Of a stretch of DNA of 64,000 nt, positions 34,671 through 47,700 are shown one piece after another. Positions within the stretch are counted from its first letter, which is position 1, and each line of letters begins with the position of its first letter. Made by a program: the position numbers and the translations under genes. The stretch spans positions 6,637,717 through 6,701,716 of the forward strand of contig NC_049989.1 in the NCBI RefSeq assembly GCF_000003815.2, given 5' to 3'. This stretch comes from Branchiostoma floridae (taxonomy: Eukaryota; Chordata; Leptocardii; Amphioxiformes; Branchiostomatidae). The notes beneath the pieces are model-generated. The model was not told the DNA's origin and made no database searches. It saw nothing but the letters and a program-made list of their open reading frames with translations.

Positions 34671-37600
34671 TTAATCATCAGGTTTATTCTCTTTATCATG
34701 CGTACTGTCCTCGAGGAATTCGTTCATCGTCTTCCATTCACTGTAGAGTTCATCAACCTTCATTTCAATGTCTGTCACGATATCGTCCAGCTCTACTGCC
34801 GGCGCCTTCCCCTCAAATATGAGTAGATCTGGAAAAGTGCGAACAAATTATGTTATATAAAATTATATAAAGATTGTTGCATATTGGGTTGGTTGCTTGT
34901 CAAGTGTAACAGGTGTTCGGGTAATTAATGGGCACCAATACATACACTTGAAGTGACATATTCAAGAACGTACTTTGACCCTTGACATCCCGACGACGTC
35001 CCGTGATCCTCCACGCCATCTCCCACATCCCCTGGGCGATCTCCGCTTGCTCACGTGACAGCTTGACTTCCCTCATGGTCGCCAGGGCCTCGTTGATGAC
35101 AGAGATGAGCAGATTCAGCAGAATGAACATCATGGTCACAACGAAAAGAAGGAGGTACATGGGCGCCATGCTGTTGTTGCGCAAAAGAGACACCACAGAA
35201 TTGATGTTACCCAACGACATGACAAAGGAGCTCTCTGTCGCGTCAGCGAAGGACTTGAAGTTGCTGTGCTCCGTCCCAAATGCCAGCCATCCGAACTGGA
35301 CGAAAGCGAGGAACGCGACGAGGAATATGACCAGGAACATGAGGAGGTCCTTGGACATGATGCGCAGGCAGCTGGAGAAGGACGCGATGATGGCGTTGAA
35401 GCGCAGCAGCTTGATCAGCTTGATGACGTTGATGAAGGCAACGACTGCAGTCACCCACGTGAACAGAGCCGAGATGCTGGCCAGTTGGATAAGCGTCTCA
35501 TGGGTGGAGTCTGTGAGGGCATATGAACGTGGTTAAATTGATTCACATGACATAATGTGGTCAAAACAATGACTCCATTTATTATCGGCATCATACTTGA
35601 GACAGAATACATAGACTATAACTATCGTGCGCTACTAAACGTAGGAACTAGTAGGAGTATTAGCGTTAGTGCACCGTTATTACACCTTTATGCCTCATAC
35701 TGCACTGTCAGAGCTTTCAGATGGGGTAAATAGGTATCATATTGTGTGATGCCGTGGTCCGGGTCTTAACACATATCGAGAGCATTCAAGATATTAAATG
35801 GTCGTTTTTGTACTTACCGGACTGCCGATCCTCCGCCTTGAATGACGTGCTCTCCGCAATGATAACCTTAGCCACACCTATGGAGATCGCCATCCATGAA
35901 AACGCCAAGTTGAAGACCTCAACGACGTTCCAGAATTGGAGGAAATATTCACAGCGAAGTCGGATCACAGCCTTTATCTCCCTGAATGTCTGTATCAGTA
36001 CAATAATCACAAAACAAAGCTGCACGGCCGCCACGAGGACACCCTGCGCTCCGACGTAGTCGTGAAGTTGAAAGACAGACATCCATTTCGAAGGGAATAC
36101 GGCTCCAGTTGGGGTGTATTCTATCAAGTACGTTACAACACAAACGAGTTTAACGTTGTTACTCAACAATGCAAACTCCACAAAGAGAGCCCGAGTTTGA
36201 GAGTCAGTCCAGTTGTTATTGAACAGGTGACAGAGGACACCCATTGCCTGTTCCTTAGTGTTTCCAAGCTGGGCGAAGTAACCGCTGCCGTCATACACAT
36301 CCAGTTTTCCTATGTATGGTAGGGAATTTTTGCCATGATCTTTGGAGACGTTCCATGCCGACGGAACAGGGAAACTGGGTGACTCTGTGGAATTACTTGA
36401 AGGATACCAGTCATTCATATGATTTATACCTGCAAAATAAAGGAAGACAAGACCCATCGTCAAATCCAGTAAACCAAGGGACGTATGCGCTTTTGAGCTG
36501 TTTGTCGTTATTGTGGAATCTGTTCATTCGCATCAGATATAAGATTTTATACGCTGCAATACAAGGTAATAAAGCAAGGCAATATGAAGCAGAATCCATA
36601 GTCCCAAGTAAAGACAAAGAGGTTACCATTTGTTGACGTCCGCTGCTGCCTCAAGTGCGGTACCGTTAGTTTAAACAAAGGAACGTCAACGGTCGGTATG
36701 TGTCCGCTGGCAGTGGTGCTCCTGCGCACTCGTGCTCTTTCTGCGAACAATCCCGGAATCACGGTTCCCTCCAACCACCACTGAACGTCTGGCCTTTTAC
36801 CAACCTGTACGTGACATCACAAAATCATATCAGTGAAAGCTCAGCTAGCCCAGGCCGTTGAAGAGATTTTGCTATCTTCTTATTACCATCGCTTGTTGTC
36901 CTGATATGCCCTGCTCCAAGCCCCCTTTCCTTTTATGTGAAAAAAAGCATTCTTCAGCAGAAATACTCGCTCCATTACCTTTATATTCCCATGTTTTTGT
37001 TTGCCTCGACTTAAGATAAATCATTAGTAATGCAAATTTACTTACTTTGAATAACTTGTTGTCGAATGTCGTGCTGACCGACTTGTGGAAGTGGTAGCCT
37101 GCGCTGGAGAACCCCACGTTTGCCACGCACAGGATGAAGACGACGTACACTAAGTAAGACATGATCTCCGCCAGGGTCTTGCTGACTTTCATCCGCCGCT
37201 GTCTGGACTCCCAGGCTCGCTTCAGGATGGACAGGTCGACTTTCGGGAGGCCCCTTCTACACTGCTCTCGTGCAGCAAGTGACCGCTCGGCTGTCATATG
37301 GACACCAAATTTGAGTAAAAACTGTCATATAGTGTTTTTTCTCCAAGCAGAGGTTCGGCTCCGGCTGTGTTTCACATGTTTTAGGCGTTTCTATCGGGGT
37401 TTTATATTTTGTGCCGTATACTTTATGTCCTGGTTTGGCCGCGAGACATAAAGAACACGGCACAAAATAGAAAGCTTTATAGAAAACAACCAGAGCCGAA
37501 CCTCTGCTTGGAGAGTAGTATTTGGTACGTTATTGTGAACCTACAAACTGACAACAGTAATGCAATCTGTACCTATAACACATTTGCTATTTGGCTAAGA

Positions 37601-38704
37601 AAGTAAAGACTGAGAGTCATTGATGGGTGTTGCCAAACACTATCATCATTGATATTAAAATACGACTATCTACTGATAGAACATGCATCAATAGTGTTGA
37701 AGATACCATCCTGTTCTTCAGATACTGGAGGAACCGTCTTGCTACTGTCCGTCGTCTCGACTACGGCAACCAGCTTTTTGCACAGCATGGACAACGCGGC
37801 AGCTAAGAGAATCACCTTGAAGACAATAAGGGCAGTTTTAAGAAATGTCTGTAAACGCCATTTGTCATTCTGTGGTAGAAATGAGTTTGTATTTATGTGG
37901 TACGTACCTTTAAGGGCTCTATGATCAACGTTGACATAAAAAAGGACATAAAGAAGCTCTTGAGCCAGTTGTTGGCCTTCTCCGAGCCCCACTGTAGGCT
38001 GTACAGGATCGTGAAGAACGCCGAGACGAAGCACGACAGGAACACCAGCACCCAGCCTACGTACACCATCCAGTACGGGAGCATCTTCTCACCTCCACCT
38101 CGTGACTTGCTCGATTTCTCCTCTGCATAACGCGTTGAAGGAAGTACAAGTCACCATGAATGCACAACCCGTAAGTTGGTCCATTATATTTGCCTTGTTG
38201 TTGTTAGCGTTGTTTTAGGAAACTAAGGGCTCTCAACACAAGGAAACTCTGGCACATTCTACGCGACCTTTACACGTGCACGCACTGACCCTGACCTCTC
38301 CCTGTAGATACCATGACTGTAGACACTGTATGCGCTACCATAGAACACTTAGACGTAAAACAGTTGCACATAGCAGTTGCATACAGTTATAACCTTTGTT
38401 GGGAACAACATTTGGGCGCAATGTATAGATCAATGCGTTTATGTATGTATGAAGTTACCTAAATCCTCAGCAAACACGTGCTGTTTGTCAGGTTTGTTCC
38501 TGGTCTTCCTGAAGATCTGCACGATGACGACATTAACAGGCAGGACCGTCAGACTGCTCATGACGCTGACGTACATCTGGTGGAGGGTGAAGCTGATTGG
38601 TCCGATGGTCAGGGCAGAGGGAGACTCCACCTTGTCCTCTGTCTGGTACCACATGGCGTTCGCGATCATGGTGCAGAAAAGGATGGACAGACAGCAGGCC
38701 AGAC
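34671..38704 (-). other. Polycystin transmembrane region, TOP domain, pore and C-tail
   Basis: Exons 26-33 encode the remaining transmembrane helices. Exon 27 has the family word [20 protein letters not shown] followed by LK. Exons 30-31 encode the extracellular polycystin (TOP) domain: [42 protein letters not shown]. Exon 32 holds S4-like [10 protein letters not shown], the S5 helix, the pore helix ([11 protein letters not shown]) and S6 ([17 protein letters not shown]). Exon 33 is a 52-residue acidic, probably helical C-tail. The PKD2 filter LGD reads LGN here. Confidence 0.9.
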
Positions 38705-41700
38705 CTGAACATGTTCAAACACATGGTATTAGTCTTGTAAGAGGACTGGTAATGGTCTCAGTGTCATTACCAGTGAGGGCTCAGTGTCATTACCACAGAC
38801 GGCTTTTGAAATTTTGTAATTGTGCTCTAAATCCTTATTCTCCCATATTTTATCATGTTCACACATACGATTGATCCTTACAAATATTTCGCACTGTCTA
38901 TTCGGATCTGTCTCCCACAGGTTCGAAAATGATGTAGATGGGTTTCATACATCGGCATTCATTTGCTTTACTGAATTCAAGCTGAATAGTTAATTCATAG
39001 CATTTGCCCCGTTCCGCCAAAAAGGAACAGTTGCAGAAGTAACCATTCACTTGAACACTATTTAGCCTTGATTTAGACACCTAAGTTAAAGTAAACATAC
39101 GTTGTACTCTAGTAAAGTTCCTTGAAATCCCCTTCGATACTGTCGACATCCAGATGTGACCGTCGGTAAAGTTCTTCTTGGTTTGAGAAAGGAAAAGGTG
39201 ACCGAAGGACATGAGTTCGCTTTCTGATGCGTTCGGGATGGTTCTGTAGATGAGACCGTCAGACCTGTCCGCAGCCAGCCAATCATCACACAGGAAGGTG
39301 TAACTGCGGTGGACAATTTAAGTGTGAAAGGTCATTCAGCACCAATAGGACAGTTTACACAGACAAACAGTTGTTATACAGGTAGGTATGACTGTAGTGA
39401 AGAATAGAAGGAAAGGTCGTTCAGCACCAAGGACGGGTCACATAACCCAACAGTCGTCATACAGGAAGGTATGGCCGTTGTGGAGAAATTGTAAAGGCCG
39501 TTCAGCACCAAGGACAAGTTACATAGCCCAACAGTCATCATACAGGAAGGTATTACTGTTGTGGAGAATTAAAGAAGAAAACGTCGTTCAGCACCAAGGA
39601 CAGGTTACATAGCCCAACAGTTGTTATACAGGTAAGTATGACTGTTATGAAGAATAGAAGAAGGAAAGGTCGTTCAGCGACAAGGACAGGTTACATGGCA
39701 TAACAGTTGTTATACAAGTAGGTATGACTGTTGTGGACAATGGAAGAAGGAATACAGGAAGGCATGACTGTTGTGAAGAATAGAAGGAAAGGTAGTTTAG
39801 TACCAAGGACAGTTTCCATACCACAACAGTCGTCATACAGAAAGGTATGACTGTTGCGGAGAATGGAAGAAGGAAATGTCGTTCAGCACCAAGGACAGGT
39901 TATATAGCCCAACAGTCATCATACAGTAAGGCATTACTGTTTTGGCGAAATTGTTTGTTTATTTTATTTAACCAGGGTTACATGTCACCAGGTTGATGAT
40001 TTTAAGAAGGAAAGGCCGTTCAGCACAAAGGACAGATATAACAGTCGCCGTACAGGAAGGTATGACTGTTGTGGGGAATAGAGGAAGAAAGGTCGTTCAG
40101 CACCAAGGACAGGTTACATAGCACAACAGCCGTCATACAGGAAATGTATGACTATTCTGAAGAATAGAAGAAGGAAAGATCGTTCAGTACCAGGGACAGG
40201 TATTGCTAAATTTTAGTTGTGGTAACAGCACAACAAAAAGTACATTAGTCATTACGTTAGGTCTCTCTGGAGGTCATGAACGACGACCTTCTCCAGGTAC
40301 CAGGAGTCGCGGGTTCCCTTCCCGCTGTTGTCGTGCCAGATGTGGAGGGTCTGGAGGTGCCCCAGGTCATAGGATGTCGTCATCAGAAATGTTCGACACT
40401 CACCTGTGGCGAGGACCTGATAAAAACGGTAAGTGACTAACGGTAAAGTTCAATTCAATGATTTAGAAGAATTCGCAAATGTTCACTTTATCATTGTAAG
40501 GGGTATGCTAATGCTTGATCCTAGTCAATACCACCCCCGTCTGTTTATGTCTCTTAGTGCTATTCTGTGATAATAGTTTGAAGAATGGCTTATCATAACC
40601 ACATACCAGAAAAGCATACCGTGTAGATAATAAAGCACTTTGAACTGATTGAATACTGAGTACACTGGGTAATTCGTAATATAAACTCACGTTCTTCTCA
40701 TTTCCTAGAGCTCGCACGTCGCTGTCATCCAGCGACCCCGTCAGCAGGAATGCGACTTTTGAGTCGGTCCCTGACCCGACGTGATGGCCGGTGTAAACCT
40801 TGAGAAGGTACTGGAGTCTGTCGTACGGTTTGTTGTTTGGCAGGTGAAACACTGCCGCCTGGAACAACACAAGCACACTATCATCCTGTTTCATTCTATT
40901 GTCACGTGAGCATCATTTACCTTGAATGCATGAAAGCATATATCAAGCAATGCTATTACCATGTTATTATTTGACAACCATTATGTAGTTTGCCTAACAG
41001 CCCCCGGCGCCAACACGAAATACATTCTTTTGCTTGGATTGTTGAACTTTGTTCTTTATCCCCAAATCATTGAACTGTGCCTTTCCTACTTTTTGCTGCG
41101 TCATAAAAGAATACGTTATACCTTCATGGCGTCCAACTTATCCGCTCGTCTTGCAAAGAACGCACCGACCAAGAAGAGAGCGAGAAACGCCAGGACGGTG
41201 GCGAACACACCGGGGTTTTGTCCGAGGTCTGCGCTGAAAACGGTTGAGAAGTCGATGGTGTTTGGGAGCGTGAAGAAACTGGCGGCAAAGTCAGTCCTGT
41301 CCTCAATCAGATGGTTACAGAGACAAACGGTCTTCGTGGTTGTAGACTTGGGGCTGACCTATCGTAAAGAAATCCAGAAATTATAATTACATCATACAGG
41401 GCGGTAGCCTGGGTACCATCCGGAAAGTAGTTCGCTTCGGCGTTTATTAACACTATATACAATTGCTTCTAGTCCTGACATTCATTATACACTATAATTA
41501 CAGTCGCTTCTCCGCTATCTGTAGCAGAAGCGATCATAGGAGCGAACTACCACAGTAACACGAATGCTCAACAGGTATATCGCAGTATGTATCAATCTAA
41601 GAGTACTCGTATTATCTTTACAGAAGTATCTTTATAGAATAGGATAGTCAAAAGAACTCACATGGCATCCTTCCTCCCTCCAGTTATGCGCTCTCTCGTT

Positions 41701-44700
41701 CCAGAAGTTACAGCTCAGCCCTCTCACACTCAGGTTGTGGCCAGGTCCTCCCTGTTCACTGCTCCGGTCACGGTATACTCCAAGGTAGAGGACGGACGAT
41801 TCGTTGAAGGTCGGGAGAAGGAAAGAGAAGTCTGAACTAGAGCCAACAACAGACGTTGTCATGTTGTACACATCCCGCGTTGGAAAGTCGTCGTAGCGAA
41901 GATACAGCGTAAGGCTTGTACCTGGTACGGTGGGTGTTACTGTGATGGCTAGTGCCTGGGGTTGGGAGCTGTTCGTTCCGTTAATGACATGATACATCAT
42001 GTCCCCAAACTGACGTATGTCGTCCAGAGAGACAGGTGCTGCAGACAGGGCAGTTATTCCCTGTGACAGGCCGAGCTCAATGTCGTCTGGAAGTGACGTA
42101 AAGCTTAGCAAATGGTTTCCCGGCATCCTCTTGACCATGACGTCAAGAACGGCCGTTTGTACGACGTTGTTATCCGTAAAACTCCAGCAGAATGGGTTGT
42201 CTTTGTAGAATGTGGTCTGGAAAAAAGGCAAATTGTGCTTCAGAAATATTTAGTAACTTCTCTTATGCCTATATGCAATAAAAATTGTGAAAGAAGCACA
42301 TATCCAAAAATAATAAGAAAACATTACTCTCCAAGCAGAGGTTAGGCTCCGGCTGTTTTTTTAACGTTTTTTTAGTCCTTTTTATCGGGCTTTCTATTTT
42401 GTCATTTTTCTTGTAGTTAGGTTTTGACACAGCAAGATAAAATAAAAAATAGAAAGCCCGATAAAAACGACGAAAAATTTTTTTAAAAACAGCCGGAGCC
42501 TAACCTCTGCTTGGAGAGTAAGAAAACATGACTTACTTGGGCAACGGTCCAGTTTCTGACCGTGATGTTGTAGTCAAGCGCCTCCTGTATTGAGGCTAGG
42601 AAATCCGGAGGATCCGTTATCATATCCAACAGCGATACTGGAAACACGACATAGCCTCCATCAACTGTAAAGGGCTGCTCGGTAGAGTTCTTGTCCAGTG
42701 TGAGTGATGCAATTGTGATGCTTGTGCTGGAGATTTCGATCCTGTCTATGTACATTTCGTGCAGAACACTGGACAGAGTGTCCCCGAGGTATTTGGCCGC
42801 TTCATGACAATGTACCGCCATTGTTACGAGCTAGAAAAGAGAAGAAGAAAAAATCAAATACATACTACATGATTTGAAACACAGGTGGATTATTTTCGTG
42901 TAGCTTTGTCCTGATGTACATAAACAATATAAAGGAATTACAACAGTTATAACTGTAAACTGTTAAGAGTGAACTGACTGAGTGAGGATAAACGTCCAAC
43001 ACACAATACCCACCATTGTTCTGTAACGTTATATAGTAAAATTTATATTAAAAGTCCCTAACTTCCGGGGTTCGTGCGCTACGCGCGCGCAAAGTTGCTA
43101 CTTCGGGGGAATACGCTATCCCGGATATATCTGGGTGCGGCACACAGGACATGTATATGTATGCCGGATATATCCGGGTTTGGCAGTTTAAGGGTTAAGA
43201 GAAATACAATCAGTCAGACACAAATGTTTCAATTTTCCAACATGTTGTGATCGTATGTTTATGGTTGAGATAGTAGCGTTACAGTAAAACGAATATTTGC
43301 AAAGACTGACCTGGTCCGGACAATGACTCGGCTGCGCTTCCACCATCAGTAGACCGTCCGCAAAGTCTAGAAGCTCTAAAGCAGAAAGCATGAGTTAAAC
43401 GTTATGACTTTAAAGACTGAAAGTAACGACTCCTTTACAATTTTAATAAGTGCAATAAGCAGAGTAATAAGTAAGGACATACTAGTACCTTCTGCCAGGA
43501 CCAATGAGTGGTTCTTGTCTGTGGAGTTGTCGCTCGGGACCGCTAGGGACAGGACAAGGGACAGACTCTCAAGTGCACCAGCCCAAGCCTCCTAAAATAG
43601 TGGGGAAATTGATAAAGCGTTTGGTCAAGGTCAGTTTTGATCAGGAATTTGAAAAATTGATCTTGACTAAGGTCAATATTTGTTCGTAGCAACCGGCCCT
43701 ATGCTGTAAGATCATGCGCTCTTAGGCCTACAATGAAATCGCATTGTAAGATTTAAAATGTAAGATTTAATATTAAAATATTCCAAAACAGAAGCTGCCC
43801 GTTCACCTTCCCGACATCGCTGGTAGCATCCATGTCGACTCTCCTGAACACTCTGAGAGCGGAGACCACCGCGGGATGCACCTGGTCTGACGTGTAGTTC
43901 TGACCGGTCGACAAACCAACCACGAACCTGATCAGGTCCGAGGTAAAGATCAGCTCCTCGTCAATGATGATCAGAGGGAGAGCGTCAAGATAGTCAACCA
44001 ACAGGGGGAAGTTCTAGTTTGTGTAAATGCAAGAATATAGAATTAGTTTGACAGATTATCTTTCTAAATCATGTGACGTTGCATGTCAATATGTACGTAT
44101 TTCAATAATACTAGGGTCAACAGAACATTTTGTGGAATTGAGAAACGATATGTTCTGGGATGATCACCTACCACAATGTCTGCAGATACAAGTGAAGCAT
44201 GGTGAATAGAAAAAACACCACCATCAATTATAGCAAACATTTACCATTCATTCACTCTTAATTATATGCATTTATATCCATCCTTTGGACAATGCGTTCG
44301 TATAAAACAAACAATACATATAGATATATAGATTCGGACGGGTCAAACCTGGTGTCATCTTGCAGACAAAGGAGTTGTTCATGGTGCACGGCAAGTCTTC
44401 CCATCCTGTATAAGAGGAGTAACGTTATACATGTATGGCAGAATAATGGCTTCTGATGTATTTTCTTAGCTACTGACACGTTACTGTTAACCTGCCCCGC
44501 AAACAAGCATTAAGAATGGCAACACAATAATGTTGTGTCACACCCTTGCCAAAGACAATTTAAACACAGACATTTTCGATCTACTTATGCCATGTCCCAA
44601 CTCCTCGTACGTACTTTGGCCAATGTAGCACTTAATAAACGAGTGAATATATTGACCATAACAGTCTTGTACATTTGTCAATACGCCGTTTACGTCCATA

Positions 44701-47700
44701 TTCCGGCAGTTATGGACTTTAAAATAGACTAGTATTATTGTATTGATCATCTTGGCATTGTTGCATTTTACCATGTCGAGCAATAAAGTTCATCCATTGA
44801 AAGCACATACCATTCCCGCTGACAGCCGCGCAGTTCTCGGCCGTCCCTCCGTCTGGTTGTGCAGGTTGCCATGGATACGGCTCTCCTGACCACGTGCCGT
44901 TCAGCCACACCCACGTCCCTTCCTAACGAGAACAATTATATTCTTACCTTAGCGAACACAGCTATATAAAGAAATACTTTTTAGAATCATATTTCTAAAT
45001 ATTCAGAAAACTAGATTTTATTCCCAGTATCTGCTGGAAGACGTTATATCGTACTCTCCAAGCAGAGGTTAGGCTCCGGCTATTTTTAGACGTTTTTTAT
45101 GCGTTTTTTATCGGGCTTTTTATTATGTACCTTTCTCTTTATGTCTCGTGGACTAAAAAAGAAAACGATACAAAATAGAAAGCATGATAGAAACGCCTAT
45201 GTCGGGGCCTAAAAAACAGCCTGAGTCGAACCTCTGCTTGGACAGAAGTTATATCGCACAAGGGTGTTTATAACGTTACCGTTTGAACAAAATACTGATA
45301 CAGATATATACACCAGATATTCGTACCGTCGCCACATCGTTCAGCCCTATCCACCACGTCACGGCCCCGTCTCCCACGATGTTCGCCACCATGGTGCTCT
45401 CCGCCAGGCTGGAGAAGGAGACCACATTGCCCCCGTGGAACCGGCAGTCCGACTGCGCCACGTCCCACGGGGCCTCGCCGGTGGTGACGGGGAGGTAGAA
45501 CGCACCGAGAGACGACACCGGCCCTGGTCCTGATAGGGTCAAACATGGTTCTTTATGATGATTTAGCCTTTCAGTATAGGGATGAAATGGTACCGGTTAG
45601 CTTAGGTTGTATGTACTGTATACGTGCTATCGTACAATCAAACTATAGCAGTAATGTTACCATAGCGCGTTGATGTTTTATTGGAAAGGACGCAACAAGA
45701 AATGGTTTTGAAAACGGGAAAACAAAATAGCTATAGAATTAGATTCTTATTTTTCCTGTTGAATGAATGGCTATAGCTTTCCTTAGCTTTTAATCTACTT
45801 TCTGTCTACATATATTTTCAGACAGAAAATACATGACATAACCTTCTATGATTAAAGACAGGGTTGTTAAAATTTGACTCACCGTCACATGTTCTGTTGT
45901 CCGCGTTGAGAGTAAACCCTGTCAGACAGTAGCAGTGGAACCCATACGGCGTGATCAGGTAATTTGCGCAAAGCTGGTCACAGTCGGCAAAGTCATCCGT
46001 ACACTCGTTCACATCTAGCAAGAATACAAATCGATGTAGATGTAGTAAAGTATTAGCGCAAAGCATTGGAAACAGGCAATTGTATTCGGTGTAAGTTCAG
46101 CGCAGGGCAAATGTACTTGGACTGATGTCAATGGACTGATTTTGTTGTGCTACTGCTACAGATTGACTGCACGTCATTTCCACTAGCCATGGACGTGTCT
46201 GCGTTTTTCCTGTCGGAGCTATGTACAATCACTGTGTTTGAAGATATCTATCTTGACCGAGGTTTACAGATTCACGGTGCTAAGAAATCAATCTAGCTAC
46301 AAGTATTTGACTGGAGAAACGTGGACGTGCAAAAGCGCTTTAGAGATTAGATGCCATCGTTTCAAGAAGCGGTAGGTGTTCATGACGTACCTATGACCTC
46401 CCGGTAGTCGGCACAGCCCGGACATGCGCAGTGCGCATCCGTCATACCGCACACGTTCGTGTCGGAGCAGCACGGGGTACTGGAGGAGGCGACACACTCC
46501 CCGGGTCCGCCGTCAGGGAGGGTAGCCAAGCCGCAGGTACCAGGCACGTGGCGCCTGGATATGGCTGGCCATGCTGTAGGTAAGATAAAGCGAATAAAGC
46601 GGGCGGCCGACTTACACGATTGTCCTAGTATTGTGGCCTATGACAGTTTTGGTTTTACACACAACATCTGCGACTCCCGCTCAGTGCATCTCAATGCCGT
46701 TAACCCTCGTGGTTGACGGGAATCAGAACAAGCATTTTTTGTCTCTTGTAAATCGGCCCTATTAGAATGAGGACGAAAGATTGCGGTTTTTCGTCACCTA
46801 GAATTGCAATGCGGCTTTGCTATGGCCAACATTTTTAGCCAAGCATACCAGGTCATGATCACCCCTTCTCTTCTCAATAAGTGTGCTAGGTTCTTTTACG
46901 TGCAGAGGTTTGACGTCATATCATAAAGCTCTCTCGTGAACGGGGCCGCCGCCGCCAACCGGAAGGATGACGCTACAAGCGACTAGATCTGGCCAGCAGT
47001 GGCCATCAAAACCTAAACTTCAGAATGAATGAATGATTTTCCTGGATGAAATCGTCGTCATACCAGTACTCATACATCCGATTATCTCACCTGCATCCGT
47101 CGGCCGGACCATCATGAGGGCCTTCTTCAGCGAGATTTCCGAGCCGCGGAAGTATGTCCAGTTGACTCCCAGTCTGTGGCAGATGGCGGAGGAGTAGCCC
47201 GGGTTGGCAGGGTCGGAGCACACTGGGAGATAACTCCCGGTTAGGTACGCACGGCCGCAGCCTAGGGTGTACCACCACCCACCGCCCCACCTGTAGGGGA
47301 TGGTTCTTAGTGTTAGTGAAGGTTACATGTGTCATCATAAATATTCGACCAACTGTAGATGTTGGTCAGCGTTGGTGAAGGAAAAATACTAATACACATT
47401 TCTGGATTTCTGGAAACAAACTATACATAGCCAGTATAGTAACTGTTATGTTTATTAGACGAGTCCATTCCAAGACACCATGAGGGTTTTTAGGCGATAT
47501 TTATAATTAGTCTGAATTATTTTGAATAAAAGAATATCCACAATAATTAAATTATTTTCAAAAAATTGACTAAGAAAATACTCATTTATTTTAATTTCTT
47601 TGAGTATTTTAGAAACATTTTGAAAGTAACTGTACAAAAATATCTTTATTTAGAATAATTGTGAAACCTCTCTGTGATTATTTCACATTTACAAATATTT

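Noticed and set aside
34982-35536. 184-aa plus-strand ORF
   Set aside because: Antisense shadow of the polycystin pore exon, whose sense translation is clearly homologous to TRPP channels.
37816-37869. Extension of polycystin exon 28 upstream ([18 protein letters not shown])
   Set aside because: The frame is open and an acceptor exists, but joining at 37815 gives [14 protein letters not shown], the family consensus PLKVxLLA. The extension would insert 18 extra residues inside a conserved segment.
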